A stretch of DNA of 64,000 nt from Zonotrichia leucophrys gambelii (taxonomy: Eukaryota > Chordata > Aves > Passeriformes > Passerellidae): NCBI RefSeq assembly GCF_028769735.1, contig NC_088170.1:42262920-42326919 (forward strand). The letters are read 5' to 3'. The notes below the pieces were generated by a model that was given only the letters and a program-made list of their open reading frames with translations, searched no databases and was not told where the DNA came from. This document shows positions 1 through 12,800 of this stretch, piece after piece; position 1 is the stretch's first letter, and every line of letters starts with the position of its first letter. The position numbers were made by a program, and so were the translations under genes.

Positions 1-3000
1 CCACTGGCAGATGCACGTGATCCCCTTCAAATTTTGCACTGTTTTCTCTTCTCTTGGCTTAAATAAAGATCAGTCCTTGCAAGCTTTCTGTGCATCAACT
101 GCTTCCACTAACTTCAAGGATATATTTGAGAGGATGAAGATTATTTCTTTATATGTGGCCTGCAAGATTAGAGTCAAAGATGCACAAAACTTGCCTAAGA
201 GGGCTGAAACAGAGCTTAGCTTGCTCATCTGCTTCTGCCACATGCAGTGAACCTGACTTGTAGCTCTGCTCTGACTTCAGCATGGTGCTAAATACTTTGC
301 AGCACAGTGCTTCCCAAAAAAGTTGGGAACCCTACATCTGCAAGGAAAATCAAACAAATTGGAGAAATTAATTGTAGAGTTCCCACACACAGCTCTGCAT
401 TTAAAGTGAGTGCAAACAAATAGGTCTGATAAGCTGGGCTACTTGAAAAAGAAGTGAGCAATGCAAACCAGTGAAAAATACATTTGCATTGGTGATATTT
501 TAATCACTTATACTTTCATTAAACAAAATACTTGAGTAGATCTTATGCTTCAGTGAAGTTGAAGGGACTTGAGTATACTCTTTAAATCCTGTAAGTGCTT
601 AAAAGTGCTGCCAAGCAAGGATGCAAGTCCTCAAAGTGCTTGGGCTGAGAGTATTCTTAAGTGTTTTGCTGAATCAGATGCATGGTGTCACAGAGACTCA
701 AAGTGAGCTCAGAGGTTTCAGCCAAGATGAAGGATAAAGCCAAACAGCATAACAGGAAACTCTCAGGATTTTCCAGAGTCTAGTGCATAATTAGATTAAT
801 TGCACAATCCCATTTTAGGATTATTAGTGAGTTTGGGGGTTTTTAGACTTTTAAAAAGAGAAGGAGTCTTCCTTTGCAGACATGCACAAAATCTATCAGG
901 TAACTTCTCCTATGCTTTCCTAGTATGTGGCATTTCAAAATTAAACAAATGTCAGTGACACTGCATTTAGTTCTGAGTAATTAAAAGCATCCAGCTTGTG
1001 AAAACGATTTTTTCTCCTGTGTTCAGCTAGGTAGCGATAAGTTGTTTCCCAAGTTTTCCCTGGGAAACTAAGTGGAATGTAATGGTATTGCAAGTAGAAC
1101 ATAACACTGCCATAGCAATTACATCTAAGCATTGCTAGCCATACATTTTAGCAAGAAATTCTTAATTATATACTTTATGGCACACAAGCATGTTTAATAT
1201 AAATATTTAATTTACAGATTTTAAATGTTTCCTCTACCTCTGATCTGCATTAGCCACTTCTATTGCCTGCAGAAATGCATTAAGCAAAGCAGATAGAACA
1301 GTTCTGTCCCAATGCTTCATGCCTTCATTCCCCTTAAAATTCTATCCTATTACTTGGCCACAGCCTGACCATGACCTTCAGCACTACTGAATTTCAAAGA
1401 GGTGATAACTGCTTTGAAACTTTGAAAGAGCCATAAATGAGACTAAAGACATAAAAGGAGTCTGTTACCTTCATGCTGACTTTGTCTGCAACTGCTATAT
1501 GATTCCTTTCCATTGTTTGAATTTATTCAGTTATCCCAGAACAAGTCCTGAAACTGTACACTCTGTTGAGCAAAATTTAATTGGTTTCAACAGACAATGC
1601 ACCTCTGAGGAGCACTAGACAATCTCTTGCACTTATCTATGCTAATCTTATGCTTCATTCATCCTGTTTGCTGGTGTTCTGTAAGCTCCCCAGTTCAGGG
1701 CCAGGGCCCTTGGGGCAGCAATGTCTGCCAGCCCCTGTTGGCTGGGCTCAGATAGTCCCAAATGCTGGTAACCTGCCAGGAGCTGAGCTTGAATGATCCA
1801 GGCTGATTACTTGCAGTGACATTGGGGCGTCTGCACCACATATCTTGGGCAGCAGATTTTCCCTTTTCTGGGATATCCCAGCAGTCCTCCATCACCTTCC
1901 TCCCTCCCAAGAGCTGGCTGGGGAGCAGTGTCCACCCCAGAACTTAATGTGCCCTGATGTCTAGAGTTGGGATTACAGACCAGACTTGACAGTGCTTTAG
2001 CAAAAATGAAAGCAACCCTAAACTGTAAAAACGGCTTCATTTCCCAGATGTTGTTGGCTTCCTTTGCCTTTCATACTCCCCGTATATCTGACTTTAAAGT
2101 GGGTTAGCAGCAAGACTTAGCATCCAGAAGTTATGAAGATATATGAGGGTTTGATTCCCCATGGGCTCTCCTTCTCCTGCTATGGCTCCTCCAGGATGTC
2201 AGAGCAGATCCGTGCAATGCAGCCCAGACTTAGATTGAGCCCCCTTTATCCAGCATGTGCAACCTGTGCCAAGGGCCCTCCTTGGGGGTTACAAGCTGTC
2301 CCAGCTCCCGTCTGCTCTGCACACAGTTGTGTAGATACCACATATGTCCTTTCTCTTAGGCTTCAGCTCCACAGTGCAGTAGCCAAGTGCAGAGAAAGCC
2401 AAAAGTTACTGTTTTCTCCCCTCAGTAAATTACTACAGAGATGAACCCAAAAGGAGGTGTGGAGACAGGCACAAAACAGCACTTGCATGGTGCTTGGTTG
2501 CTGCTGACTGCTGCTCCAAAGGGGACAAAACCTAGGCATTGACTTCCCATATGCATCTTTAAAGGCTGACTATCATTACTTTAAAAAAATGCCATTATAT
2601 CACAATGGATAATATTCTGCCACATCAGCTTTAAAATCTACTGAATGTAGGAGCAGTGAAGATCTAGACCTCCTGTGAGTGATAGAGTCCTTAGTAATAA
2701 GGAAATGAATAGCTGGAGGATAAATGTGCCAAGGAAAATGTACCAAACAGACTTTTCAAAAGCAGTTGAGAAAATATCATTGAGATAGCTCAATTAAATA
2801 TGGATATTGTTTAAAATGAATGGGCGGAGGTAGTAACAGGCAAGGAACAGCTGTGCCTGTTGAATCCTATCCCTTTGTTTGAGCAACAGCACAAATCCCC
2901 ACACATGTGGGATCTTTTTTATTATCTTTGCCCCCATCCCACATATACTTATCATTATTTATAGGATCTCTAACAGCATCTTAGATTGTGACCTTGATTT

Positions 3001-4684
3001 ATAATACTGGAAATGCTGGCACCACATTTTGTTGGTGTGGAAGTGAGCTAGGTGGGCTGCATAGCTGTGCTGTAATGTTGCTGTGAAGAATAGCAGATGT
3101 TTAGCTGTTTTCACTTCCACTCCTCAGTGGACAATCAACAAGGTCTGATAACTTCTCTTGCTTGCTGTGGGGTGGCCCAGAAATCTAAGTGGGGGGTCTG
3201 GCCTGAGAATAACGCACTGTTGGATCAGCAGAATACATCCATCAGCATTTACATGGGCAATGACAATAGATAGCTCAGTAACTGGGGCATTGTTTAGAGC
3301 TTTACTTGTACCTCTGATTGCCCTATGTCTTTGCCAAATTTTTTTGGGGTTGTTTTGCATATGTGATATTGTCCTCTTTGGGACTTCCCACAGGAGGTCA
3401 GGCACCTTTCTTATCTCTTTTCAGGAACTGAAAGTACAGATGAGAAACATTTTCCCCCAGTAAATTTTTTCACTAAAACAGAGACACCTTTATATAACTG
3501 CATTTTCTGTAAACTCTTAATGAGAAACGTCCTGCTTTTTGGAGGAAAACAAACAGGCAAGCAAAGTCCTCAGCCCACCCTTGTGCTCAGCAAGTTCCTC
3601 CAGGAAACAATCTAGCCGTGTCTGCAAAAACTCTGTTGTGTAATGCCAAGGAAATGCAAGAAACCAACAAACACTCTCGTTCATCCCAAGCTTTCTTCCC
3701 ACTCTTTTCCACTTGTTTTAAACTAATACCATCTAGTGACTGCAGGGGAGCTTCTCTCCAGGGAAGTCATAGACTGCACGATGCAGGGCCTGTGTCACCC
3801 AAGCAATGATTTGCACTTGTACAAATAAGCTCAGCTTCTCTCATTACTCTTAATTGATCAGATTCATTGGAGCCTCACTGAATTGTAAACCAGTTGAGTT
3901 AATCCAATGTTAAAGCTGAATCATGATGAATGAGTGTAGATTGATCTAAAATGACCCAAGAAATGTGACTACTTGAAAGGGTGTTAACTTAACCAATGTC
4001 AAAGGAGTTACTCTTGTTTTATGCCACTATAAACAAGAGCACTGCTAAGCTGTGAGTCATAACCCATTTCTCTTTTGCTGCTTCTATTTTCAGAGCAGAT
4101 CTACTGTCTTTGCTGCTAGATGAGGTTGCAGAGATGCTTTTTGGATTTTCTTGCTGGTTAAACAGGGGTACACTTTGTTCTCTGTGGGAGAGCAGAGAGA
4201 ATCAGGATGTTGTGACCTGGGAAAGACTGAAACCCAAAGGCTCACACAGTATTTTTAGTAGTATTATAAAATACCAGTGCCCCAAACCGTACGTTTTATC
4301 TCAGCTGGTAACAAGCATTTGAGGGCAGTCATTCTGTGCCCATACTGGGTTCCCAAAAAAATGCTTGACCCCAAGCAATTAAAATAGAGGTTCCAGGAGA
4401 AAATTATTATGATAGTACTTGGACCTGAACAAAGATGCCTGAGGGGTATAGTTCCTTTGAACCCCTGAACTATCTTTGCATTGCCTTATGATCAGAAGGT
4501 CCTTCTTGTAGGGATAGCTATTTTCAAACTCAGTCTTCTGACACAGGTATGCACAGGCAGGACATATCCATTTTCTAAGGCAGGCGATGTAGCAGTCTGT
4601 CAGCTGAGAAACATCTGAAAAAGGGTGGCTTTCCTCAAAAGGAAAATGGCTAAAGAAAGCATGTGCTTTCAGAGGAGAAATACT

Positions 4685-4706
4685 TTATTATTATTATTAT
4701 TATTAA
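4685..4706. repeat. (ATT)n microsatellite
   Basis: About seven uninterrupted ATT units followed by AAATAA. It is a simple trinucleotide repeat with no associated gene. Confidence 0.9.
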
Positions 4707-5740
4707 ATAATCCAGTCGCCAAAACATTTTTATTCTGACATTTAGCATTTGAACTATACCATGTGGTCCAGCACTGTAGTTATTAAAATCACTTGTTTGC
4801 ACCTACCAGCCAGCAAATAATTCTGTGGCCCAGGTGCTGTGTTCATATCTTCCTTTTCCACCTAAGCTGTCCTTACCTGTCTGGTCTTGGCTTCCCTAAA
4901 CCAGGCTTGCTTTCACCAGGACTGAAAAAAAAGATGTGGTAGGAGCCATCATAAATTAACAGATCCTGTTTGCCCAGATGGATACCATGACCACAGAAGC
5001 CAAAGAGAGTCATGTCTTCCATGCTCACATTGTTTTTGAGTACAGTTTGTCCTGAAGAATGCCATGCTGGCAAAGTATTTGCAAACTAGGGCGAAACTTT
5101 CCCCTGTGTAGACAGCCAGAATGGGGTAGGTGCTTTACCCCAGTATCCTTTGAGCTTTATTTTGACAATGCAGTAATATATAGCCATTCTGTTGGTCCTC
5201 TGAAAACAAGTGAATTCCAGTCTCAGAACTTAACTGGTGTCATATTGTTATGAATCACCACTTAAATATTTCAGTGCTCCTTGGAAGAAATAGAAAACTC
5301 AAGCAAAAGCAGAAGAGCTAAATAGGAATTTAGTCCTTACATCAGGAGCCATAAAAATTACTCCTGTTAGAGCCCTGTATGTCTTGATATAGAATATTCT
5401 GACTAGAGTTACCTCTTTTTTTCTTTCAGGCTACATTTTCCTTAAGTTTCAATCAAGCTGAGTTGGGCTGATTTGTGTTTCTGTGCTGCAGCCCAGCAAT
5501 CTAACAAAAGAACATACCATGCTAGCAAATATAAAGAGCTTGTGGACTGCAAGCTCCACTCTGGCGTGTGTGCAGGCATCTGTAGATATTCTGCCTCAGA
5601 AGAAACTGGAAGAGATCCTCCTACCACTAGGATGGGTTGTGCTGCTATTGTGCCCAGGCATTTTCTGTGAAAGCCTGTTGACCTTGGTGGAGTTATTCCA
5701 TCCACTTGACAAGAATCCCTAAAACAGAACTTGGACTATG

Positions 5741-5792
5741 GGAAGTCAGTGGGAACTATGCCACATCCATTGGCTTCAGGAGGAATAGGGAT
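5741..5792. repeat. fragment of an old dispersed repeat (tentative)
   Basis: The stretch reads as an AGTCAGTGGGAACTATGCC core followed by CATTGGCTTCAGGAGG. That core resembles the AAGTCAATGGGAGTTTTGCC-type motif that I recall as dispersed in bird and turtle DNA. Similar cores occur at 23835-23870 and 25551-25602 in this window. The family name cannot be assigned by eye, and the match is short. Confidence 0.35.
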
Positions 5793-6259
5793 ATTATTTG
5801 CTTAAAATTAAAATCAACTTTCAATTTTTATTTCTGGCTTAGGAGGGAAGGACCTAAAGAGGAAAATGGATAGAGACAAACATTGATTAAAAAAGTTTGA
5901 AAGCAACACCATTATGCTTTCTCAGAATAACAGAAACACAATACATCTCCAGAAAAAAAGTAGGCTGAAGTCGAATTGCAGGATTTGTATATTTTTCCTT
6001 AGGAAAAAAAATATATGCTCCATTTTGCAGAGAACAGTTTTCCAAGCAGTCTTTGCCTGCAAAACAATTGCTGACCATTTCATGGCATAGTAAGTATCTA
6101 ATACTAGAAGCAAGTCCATGTGGTAAGGACCATATAATCACAAAGTAAGTTCACCAGTATTTTTGCCTTAAAAACCAGCACAAGTGTTAAATGATATTTT
6201 TGAGTCTACTGAGTATAATTACCAAGCATTGCACACTTTGGGAATATATAATTATATGC

Positions 6260-6281
6260 ATACTCCTTGCACAAGGAGTAT
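6260..6281. repeat. short perfect inverted repeat
   Basis: Two 10-bp arms, ATACTCCTTG (6260-6269) and CAAGGAGTAT (6272-6281), are separated by CA. The hairpin sits in AT-rich sequence. No function is apparent; a cruciform or a chance palindrome are both possible. Confidence 0.8.
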
Positions 6282-6756
6282 ACAATTACTCCCTGGGCAT
6301 CTCTTGGATGCTTGACTATCCTGCCTGAAGGGCCAAGCATGAGCCCAGATATGGACCCTTAGTGACCAGGACTTTGAGGACTGTCACATAAATAGCCAAG
6401 TCAACATCTTACCCTGTTATGGTTTCCTTGAAAATACTTTGGGAGAGGCCAAGACCTGAAACAACTGCTGCAAAGAACTGCGGGCTGGTTTAGTTACTTT
6501 AGCTTTATCACAAAGACGCTTCATTTGCCTGTGTCTTCCTCTTGCCACTGCATTACTGCACTGAACAATGCTGTGCCCACCATCCAAAGGAGCTAGAAAG
6601 TTTAAAAAGAGGTACAGGAAGAAGAATGACACTGTGGCTGGAAAACATGCCTGACATGCAGACACTTCAGGCATCAACAGGAAGTTCAAAGGGGTGACTG
6701 GAGAAAACATTGAGTACAAAGTCAGCTAAAGGAAAACAAAATGGGTGCAGGCATAT

Positions 6757-7171
6757 TGTGGCAGGGTGACCCCCAGCCGGGGAATAAAGAGCCTTGACTC
6801 TATGATTTCAGAAGGCTGAACAAATGCTTTATTAAGCTATACTATATTATACTATATACTACACTAATACTATATTATACTAAAGAAAAATCCATGACCC
6901 TTACAGACAGTCACGACACAACTTTGACCTAATTGGTGAATCAATCAAAACCACCATCACCAGTGTCCAGTTTAGGAAACTACCTTTTGGAAAACAATCT
7001 CCACAACACATGTGCCAAACAACAGATGCAGCAAGTGAAGATAAGAATTGTTTATCATTCCCTTCTCTGAGCTTTCTCACAGCTCCTCAGGAAAATCCTG
7101 GAAGAGAATTAAGTCTCTCTCTCTCTGTTCAATGGTAGGAGAATATGTTCAAAGAATATGTGAATACCACA
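6757..7171 (-). mobile_element. solo LTR of an endogenous retrovirus, ERVK-like (family A, copy 1)
   Basis: Read on the minus strand, the element starts TGTGGTATTCACATATTC and ends CACCCTGCCACA, about 415 bp, so it has the TG...CA ends of an LTR. The hexamer CAGGCA occurs at 6748-6753 and again at 7172-7177. This fits a 6-bp target duplication, as made by class II (ERVK-like) elements, although three extra bases (TAT, 6754-6756) lie between the left copy and the TG terminus. A minus-strand AATAAA (6828-6833) lies just downstream of an AT-rich TATAATATAG tract. The same family recurs in the opposite orientation at 35662-36086, which supports calling both LTRs. No gag, pol or env sequence adjoins it, so it is a recombined solo LTR. 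The exact family name is not assigned. Confidence 0.75.
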
Positions 7172-8518
7172 CAGGCAGATTGTCTTGATGTATCTGCTTG
7201 AGGCTTAACTTCTCAGACCCTCAAACTGGACAGATAACCCATTACCTGGAAGGAGAGTGGTAAAACTACCAGTCATGCAATTGCTGCAGTCCTAGAGGGA
7301 AGAGACTGAGAGTCAACTCCTGGGCTGAACAACTGAATGAATCTCTCAGGAATGCTGCTTGGTGCTGTGGATGTGATTGCCAGTGTTAGTATTTCACAAG
7401 AGAGAGAAAACCAGAGCTATACCCAGATATGATATCACACCAGGTTTCCAGAGAACACACAGAATAATTAACTAGAATAAAGTATTTTGCCAGAAAACTG
7501 CCAGTTCTAGAAAGCAATTTTCTATTGACTGCAAATCTCTAAAGACCAGTAAATCACCTTGGTGAGGAAGAAGAATCCCTTTTATCTGTAAGAGACAGAA
7601 CTAGCTGATTTTCATCTGACATCTTTCATTCCTGGGAGTGTTCACTGAACTTTTTTCCAGCCAAGTTCCCAAAGCACTGAGTGAAAATATTCTATTTTTC
7701 TTTTGGGTTCCTGTTTTGAGATGTTTTTCTTCCTGTGGTCAGTAGTTGACAAAAGGCCACTTGTCATTTGGGGAAAGGAAGAATATCGCTTGAGCAGGTG
7801 AATGCAACCATAGGACTATAAACCCAAGTCACTAACACTCTGCTATCCCTTCCTGTGACTCAAAGATCCTGGTATATCTGAGGCATGTCCTGGCGCCCTC
7901 TTTATCGTTGTCTCAACAAGTACTTGATGCCTGAGTTTGAGAAACCTTTATTAGTCAGAGCTATGCTGTATTGTTGGAGGTAGATAAGGGCTCCAGGTCA
8001 CTGCAATTCAATATAAGCCAGGCTTGCCTAATCTGAAGCCTATTATATGAAGGAACAATAATTCTGATTTTCTCTGTCTTCATATTTGTACTCTGCAGTC
8101 TAGAGAACTCCAAGCAAATGCTAATTACTAAATCTCTCAATTTAAATTTAAAATGTACTATGAGATTTTGAGAGAAAGGTTAAATTGTGCTTCCACAAGT
8201 ACACTCCCCTTAGTCCTAGCCAAATGTTCCCTGTTCATATTTTAAAAGTCTTCTATATAAATATCACAAAACCAAATTATTTTGCCATCAATTGCCAGGG
8301 GAAAGCTTCAGTGTAAAGCATTGTGCCATATATCTAAGTAGGTGATTTAGCAAACCTCAGGCTAATGTCAAAGGTCCAGATGGCTCAAACACTTTCAAGG
8401 CTACTGCACTTTGCTCTGTCTGACGTCTGCTGTGCCTCGGCTGCAGAGATTTGTTTGGGATAATGCTTGAAAGTATTTCCTTTGATGTTAGATAGCATTA
8501 AATGAGTAAATGAAAAGG

Positions 8519-8545
8519 AAAAAAAAAAAAAAGAAGAAGAAGAAA
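8519..8545. repeat. poly-A run with (GAA)n
   Basis: About 14 A residues are followed by GAAGAAGAAGAA. It is low-complexity sequence and is not attached to any recognisable retrocopy. Confidence 0.85.
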
Positions 8546-9783
8546 AGCCAACCCTGAACCTGGAATCCAATCTTTCTGAAATATTCAAGATAATAGTCTG
8601 TTTTCACAATCTGTCTACAAGAGACTGTTAATATCATGTTAGTTTCTTATGCTGATTACTACTCCAGCACCAACATATATTTTGTAATAATTTCAAAACT
8701 GTGCAGAATGTAGGGTACAGTTTCCAACCTGTGCTGAGGTAAGTTTTCTCATGTCATTCTCCTTGTCAGAGCCTTGAGTCAAGCCTGATGTGAGCAGGAG
8801 CAAAGTGAAGTCTATAGTCTTTATTTGTGAAGAAATAAAAATAGCTGTGACACAGGAAATACTTGGAGGCAGTATGACAAATAGCCCCTGTCAATTTACA
8901 GCTACTCACTTTTTGTCCTATATCACAGCCACTGCATTTCCTAATGTTTGTGCAGATGTAAATTACTTAAGGAGATGCCTGGCAGTGGCAAGTTAAGCCC
9001 TACATGAATATTTCAGATCTTGTAAGTAATGACAGGCAGGCAGTGTTGCCTGATGTCCATGGTGCAGTACCCCTCAGTGCAGCTGGATGTTGAGGCATTA
9101 GGGAACAAACAGTGCAGGGAAAACTGGATCTCCCCGCACCTACACTGTGCAGGAAGAGTGCATGGGAGTGCCAGCAGCTGGATGGGAACCATGGATCAGG
9201 AAGAACAGAGAGACAGAGTTAAGAAAGACTGTGGGTGTTCAGGAGAGACTCAGAGACAGGGAAGTTGTATTGGCAGAGCAGAGGCAGCAGGATTCTGGAC
9301 AGTGAATCCAGGTCTGCAAGGTCTGGGGGGCAGTAGGAAGCATCCATATGCAATGCAGCCCTTTGCAGCTTTTTTTGCCAGCTTCTGTTGTTTTTTCTTC
9401 TTTTCTCAAAATAGCTACTTGTTGGAACAAGCTTCTTGCCAGGATGTCGCAATTGAGATGATTGTTCTTGATCCTGGCTGCGATTCCTGTAGCACACTAT
9501 GCTGGGTAAATCAACATCCCCGAGAAATGGCAGAAAACACAGTCCTGGCTGCACTGAAAATAACAAACTTTGACTCACTTCCTCTTCAGAAACTCTTCAG
9601 TATGCCCTGTGATGCAATTCTCTAGTCTCCTGGTACAAAGAGAAAACTAATATCCATTTAATCCTTGAAGAACAAGCTTCTAAGGGGCACTTTTTCCTGC
9701 ACAGATCCTTAATTTGTTGTCATGTCAAAGTGGTGAAGCCCTGTGTTGACCAAGGAATGCTCTGCTACTATCACCAAATCTTT

Positions 9784-9817
9784 TGTGTGTGTGTGTGTGT
9801 GTGCGTGCGCGCATGTG
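9784..9817. repeat. (GT)n with CG-rich end, alternating purine-pyrimidine tract
   Basis: Thirty-four bases alternate strictly between pyrimidine and purine: a (TG)n stretch, then TGCGTGCGCGCATGTG. Such tracts can adopt the left-handed Z form under negative supercoiling (established property). Three clustered CpGs in the middle are unusual for this CpG-poor window. Confidence 0.9.
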
Positions 9818-12800
9818 ATCCAGATGTCTCCTTGCTATTTATTTTACAGTAGACATGAGGCGCTTGGCATTTTTCTTAGAACACCCCAAATTCGTAGCTT
9901 AGACTCCAGCAGTTCAACCTTTCAGCTTTTCAGGGCTATAGTAGTCTCTAGGAATTATCCCAACTCTCTCTCATCAAACCAGCAGCTGACATTAAAAAAA
10001 ATGTAGGTTCTACTTCAGTGAATAGCATGCATTTCTTGGGTGACTACTGGGAGATGAGCAGGGAAAAAGAAATGGAAAATTGCTTGTATATGAAATATGC
10101 ATGAAGAACATTTTCATGAGCCTAGACTATAATCTTGCTGGGTTTCACACCTGTCTTTAGGCCCTTCAGTCTTCTGAGCTGCATCAATGAATCCTTTTAA
10201 ATTTTTTTTTTAGTTAATAACATCAACCCGGCATGGCAATTATTTAGGCAAAAGTGTCCTGCACGCACACATAAAGACACATGCCCTTTTGGTGACTGGT
10301 AGTTGTAAGAAAAATATTCAATAGATCAAGGACAAATATGCAAAAGTAAAAATATCTTCTTAGACACTGATGTGAATGAAGGTTTACTAAATAAATGACA
10401 TAGGTGAAAAGAATTTCCATGATTTCAGGTGCTGGCTCAGCAGCTCAGTTGTAACAGAACCATTCCTCTGCTGAAAACTCAGGCACATGCATATGACCAG
10501 TACTGTATTGAGGGAAAAATGAGGGGAGTCACAGCATACTTTTTAGCAAAATCACCCCCATTTTACTGGCAATTTCCCACTGAGTACAGCAAAATGCAGG
10601 ACCTATCCCAAGCATCTATCCCAAGGAAAGGTAGCAACATATTGATTATTATCATGAGGATGAACACTCAATGCTCACCTCTGAATTCAATGCCTTGTGT
10701 TGTGATATCTTCTGATGTATCATTGTGGAGTTTTAGCAAAGCAGAAATACCTTTAGTAGGGACGGAGGACAGCCCTTTTGTAAAAAAACCATATTTTTAC
10801 TGACACCCAGAAAGATGCCACAAATCCACCTGTTCACAGGGATCTATTATTAACTCCTAAGAAAACACCTGATTGCTTTTGAAATCTGGACTTCTTTGTT
10901 TTATTATTGCCACCACCACAGAAAAAGCCCTATTGCCCCAAGCTCTGTTCACATACATCTCTAATCCACCAGGATTTATAATTTAAATAGGCATATGAGA
11001 GATATTAATCTAGATCATATAAGAGTCTCTTTGTAGGTTTTATTTCAGATTCCAGTCAAAAACATAAAAAGTTGGGATCTGGAGTATTTTCTTCTGTAGT
11101 CAGGTGTTTCTTCTAAAACTGCGATAGCGTTAGGAAGAACGCCTCTGGCTGACTCTGGGTGTCTGTATCCCCTCTCAGATCATGTCAGCTCTGCTGCATG
11201 ATGCATTCTTATTTAGGGGTCACACACAGTCAGGACTAATGAATCAGCTGGCAGTGAAGTGGGCAGCCTCTCCCTTGTGACTCCTCCAAGGTGCTGGTGG
11301 TTTGGATGCAGCCAAGCAAGCTGAGTGCTCATGTGGAGATGCATACATGCACACAGAAAATTAGCAAAATGCCAGCCTTGCTGAAGAGGCCAGCTTGCTG
11401 GAAACATGTGCTCGGTTGGCAGAAGCCTGCTCCTTCCAAATCTGGAGGCAGTTGTGTCCTGGCTGATGCTGTGATAGGCTGCCCACACATGTTTGGGCTC
11501 AGCCTGCAGGGAAGGGCTAAAAAGGCAGGTGAACATGCAACATGGCCCACCTGCCTGGGCTTGCCTAGAATGACACACCCAGTTCCTGTGCAAAAAAACT
11601 GCCTTAATTCTCTCAGAAAGGTAAAACACCCACAGTTGGTGGTTGCCTTTGGAGAACTTGCTTACTGGGCCTGTTTCCATGGAGAAAACACCAGGCCTTT
11701 CAACATTTAGGAGGCTTCCCATAGATGGACGCAACACAAGGTAGAGTGACTGAGCTACAGTGTTGTCCATCCTTCTGCCTCACTTTTTCACAGACCCAGG
11801 TGATCCATGAAGATTCCAACTGAGATGCTCTCCAAGGTTCAGCCAACATCCATATCTGGGACCCTCCCCCGCCACCCCCCCCTTCAGGGCTGCTGAGAAT
11901 CTGCACCATTTCTGGTGCCATCTCTCACTAGCTAGAGAAATGAGGCTTTGAAGGGGCAGTTTGGTGGCATAGTCACTGCCAGGTGGAAGGATGCCCTGAA
12001 GGGGGAACAGCTGAGGCTGTTCTGACTCCCAGCATAGCTCAGTGTCTTCAGTAGTGATGTTGAAGGTTGGTAGTGATGGTGTTTGGTTGATCTAAGACAC
12101 AAATTTCGGAAATCTGCAGTGCATTAGGGTGAGAAATGGAATTTAAAATTATCTCATCACCCTATGAAAACTGACTGGAGAAAGTAGGATGAAATTCAGT
12201 AGAGACGTGCAGGATGTTGTAGTTAGGCTTGACAATACAATTCCTTAAATCTTTCATCTTGAAAGAGTGAAAAGGAGTCCTGTTCTGCTAAACCCTGGAA
12301 AAACTTCAGCTGGATTTTCATACTCAGTTTCATGATCAGTTGGAAGACCAGATCTCTACAGAGTTTCTTTATGACTTAGTGTAAAGCAGAGACTTTGTAA
12401 ACCAAAAGACAGTAGCTGTTTAAAGATCTGTCATCATTTCCCTCTGGCACAAGTATTTTTGCTGGTTTGGTTGACAGCATAAGCTTCTGGTTTGAGAGCA
12501 CCAGTATTAAACTTTTAACATCTCTTGGAAGGTGGTGATTAGAAAGTATGTTGGAGACATCCTTTGAGTGGGAGAAACCATGATGATGTGGTTGTGCTAG
12601 GCAATATGTGGGGAGTATGCCTTGCTTTCCTCTGGTACTGCTCCATGTTAAAAGTGTTATTACTCCAATAACATCAAGTGAGTAAGGCTTGTATGAAACT
12701 GGAAATAATGCAGTGCTTCATTAGATGGTTTTAATAAGAATAACCTAGGGTACCGTGTAGCTAGAAAAGATTAATTGCAGCTTCATTTTCCAAGGTAATT

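Larger units (their letters stand above)
1..6747. other. non-coding DNA, no gene recognised
   Basis: No reading frame here resembles a known protein and no RNA gene was recognised. The base composition is AT-rich, with a somewhat GC-richer patch near 1690-1950. Small structures inside are an (ATT)n microsatellite near 4685-4706, a short perfect hairpin at 6260-6281, and a degenerate repeat-like fragment at 5741-5792. It could be intergenic or intronic; nothing visible decides between them. Confidence 0.7.

Noticed and set aside
9029..9625. 198-codon plus-strand frame, the longest in the window
   Set aside because: No domain, odd composition with Cys/Phe runs from T-rich DNA, no splice or promoter context, and a 119-codon frame on the opposite strand. 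It looks like chance.
10429..10803. 124-codon plus-strand frame
   Set aside because: No similarity to any known protein by eye and no gene context.
11213..11770. 185-codon minus-strand frame with a 139-codon plus-strand frame over the same bases
   Set aside because: Both strands are open because the patch is GC-richer with few stop triplets. Neither product resembles a known family.
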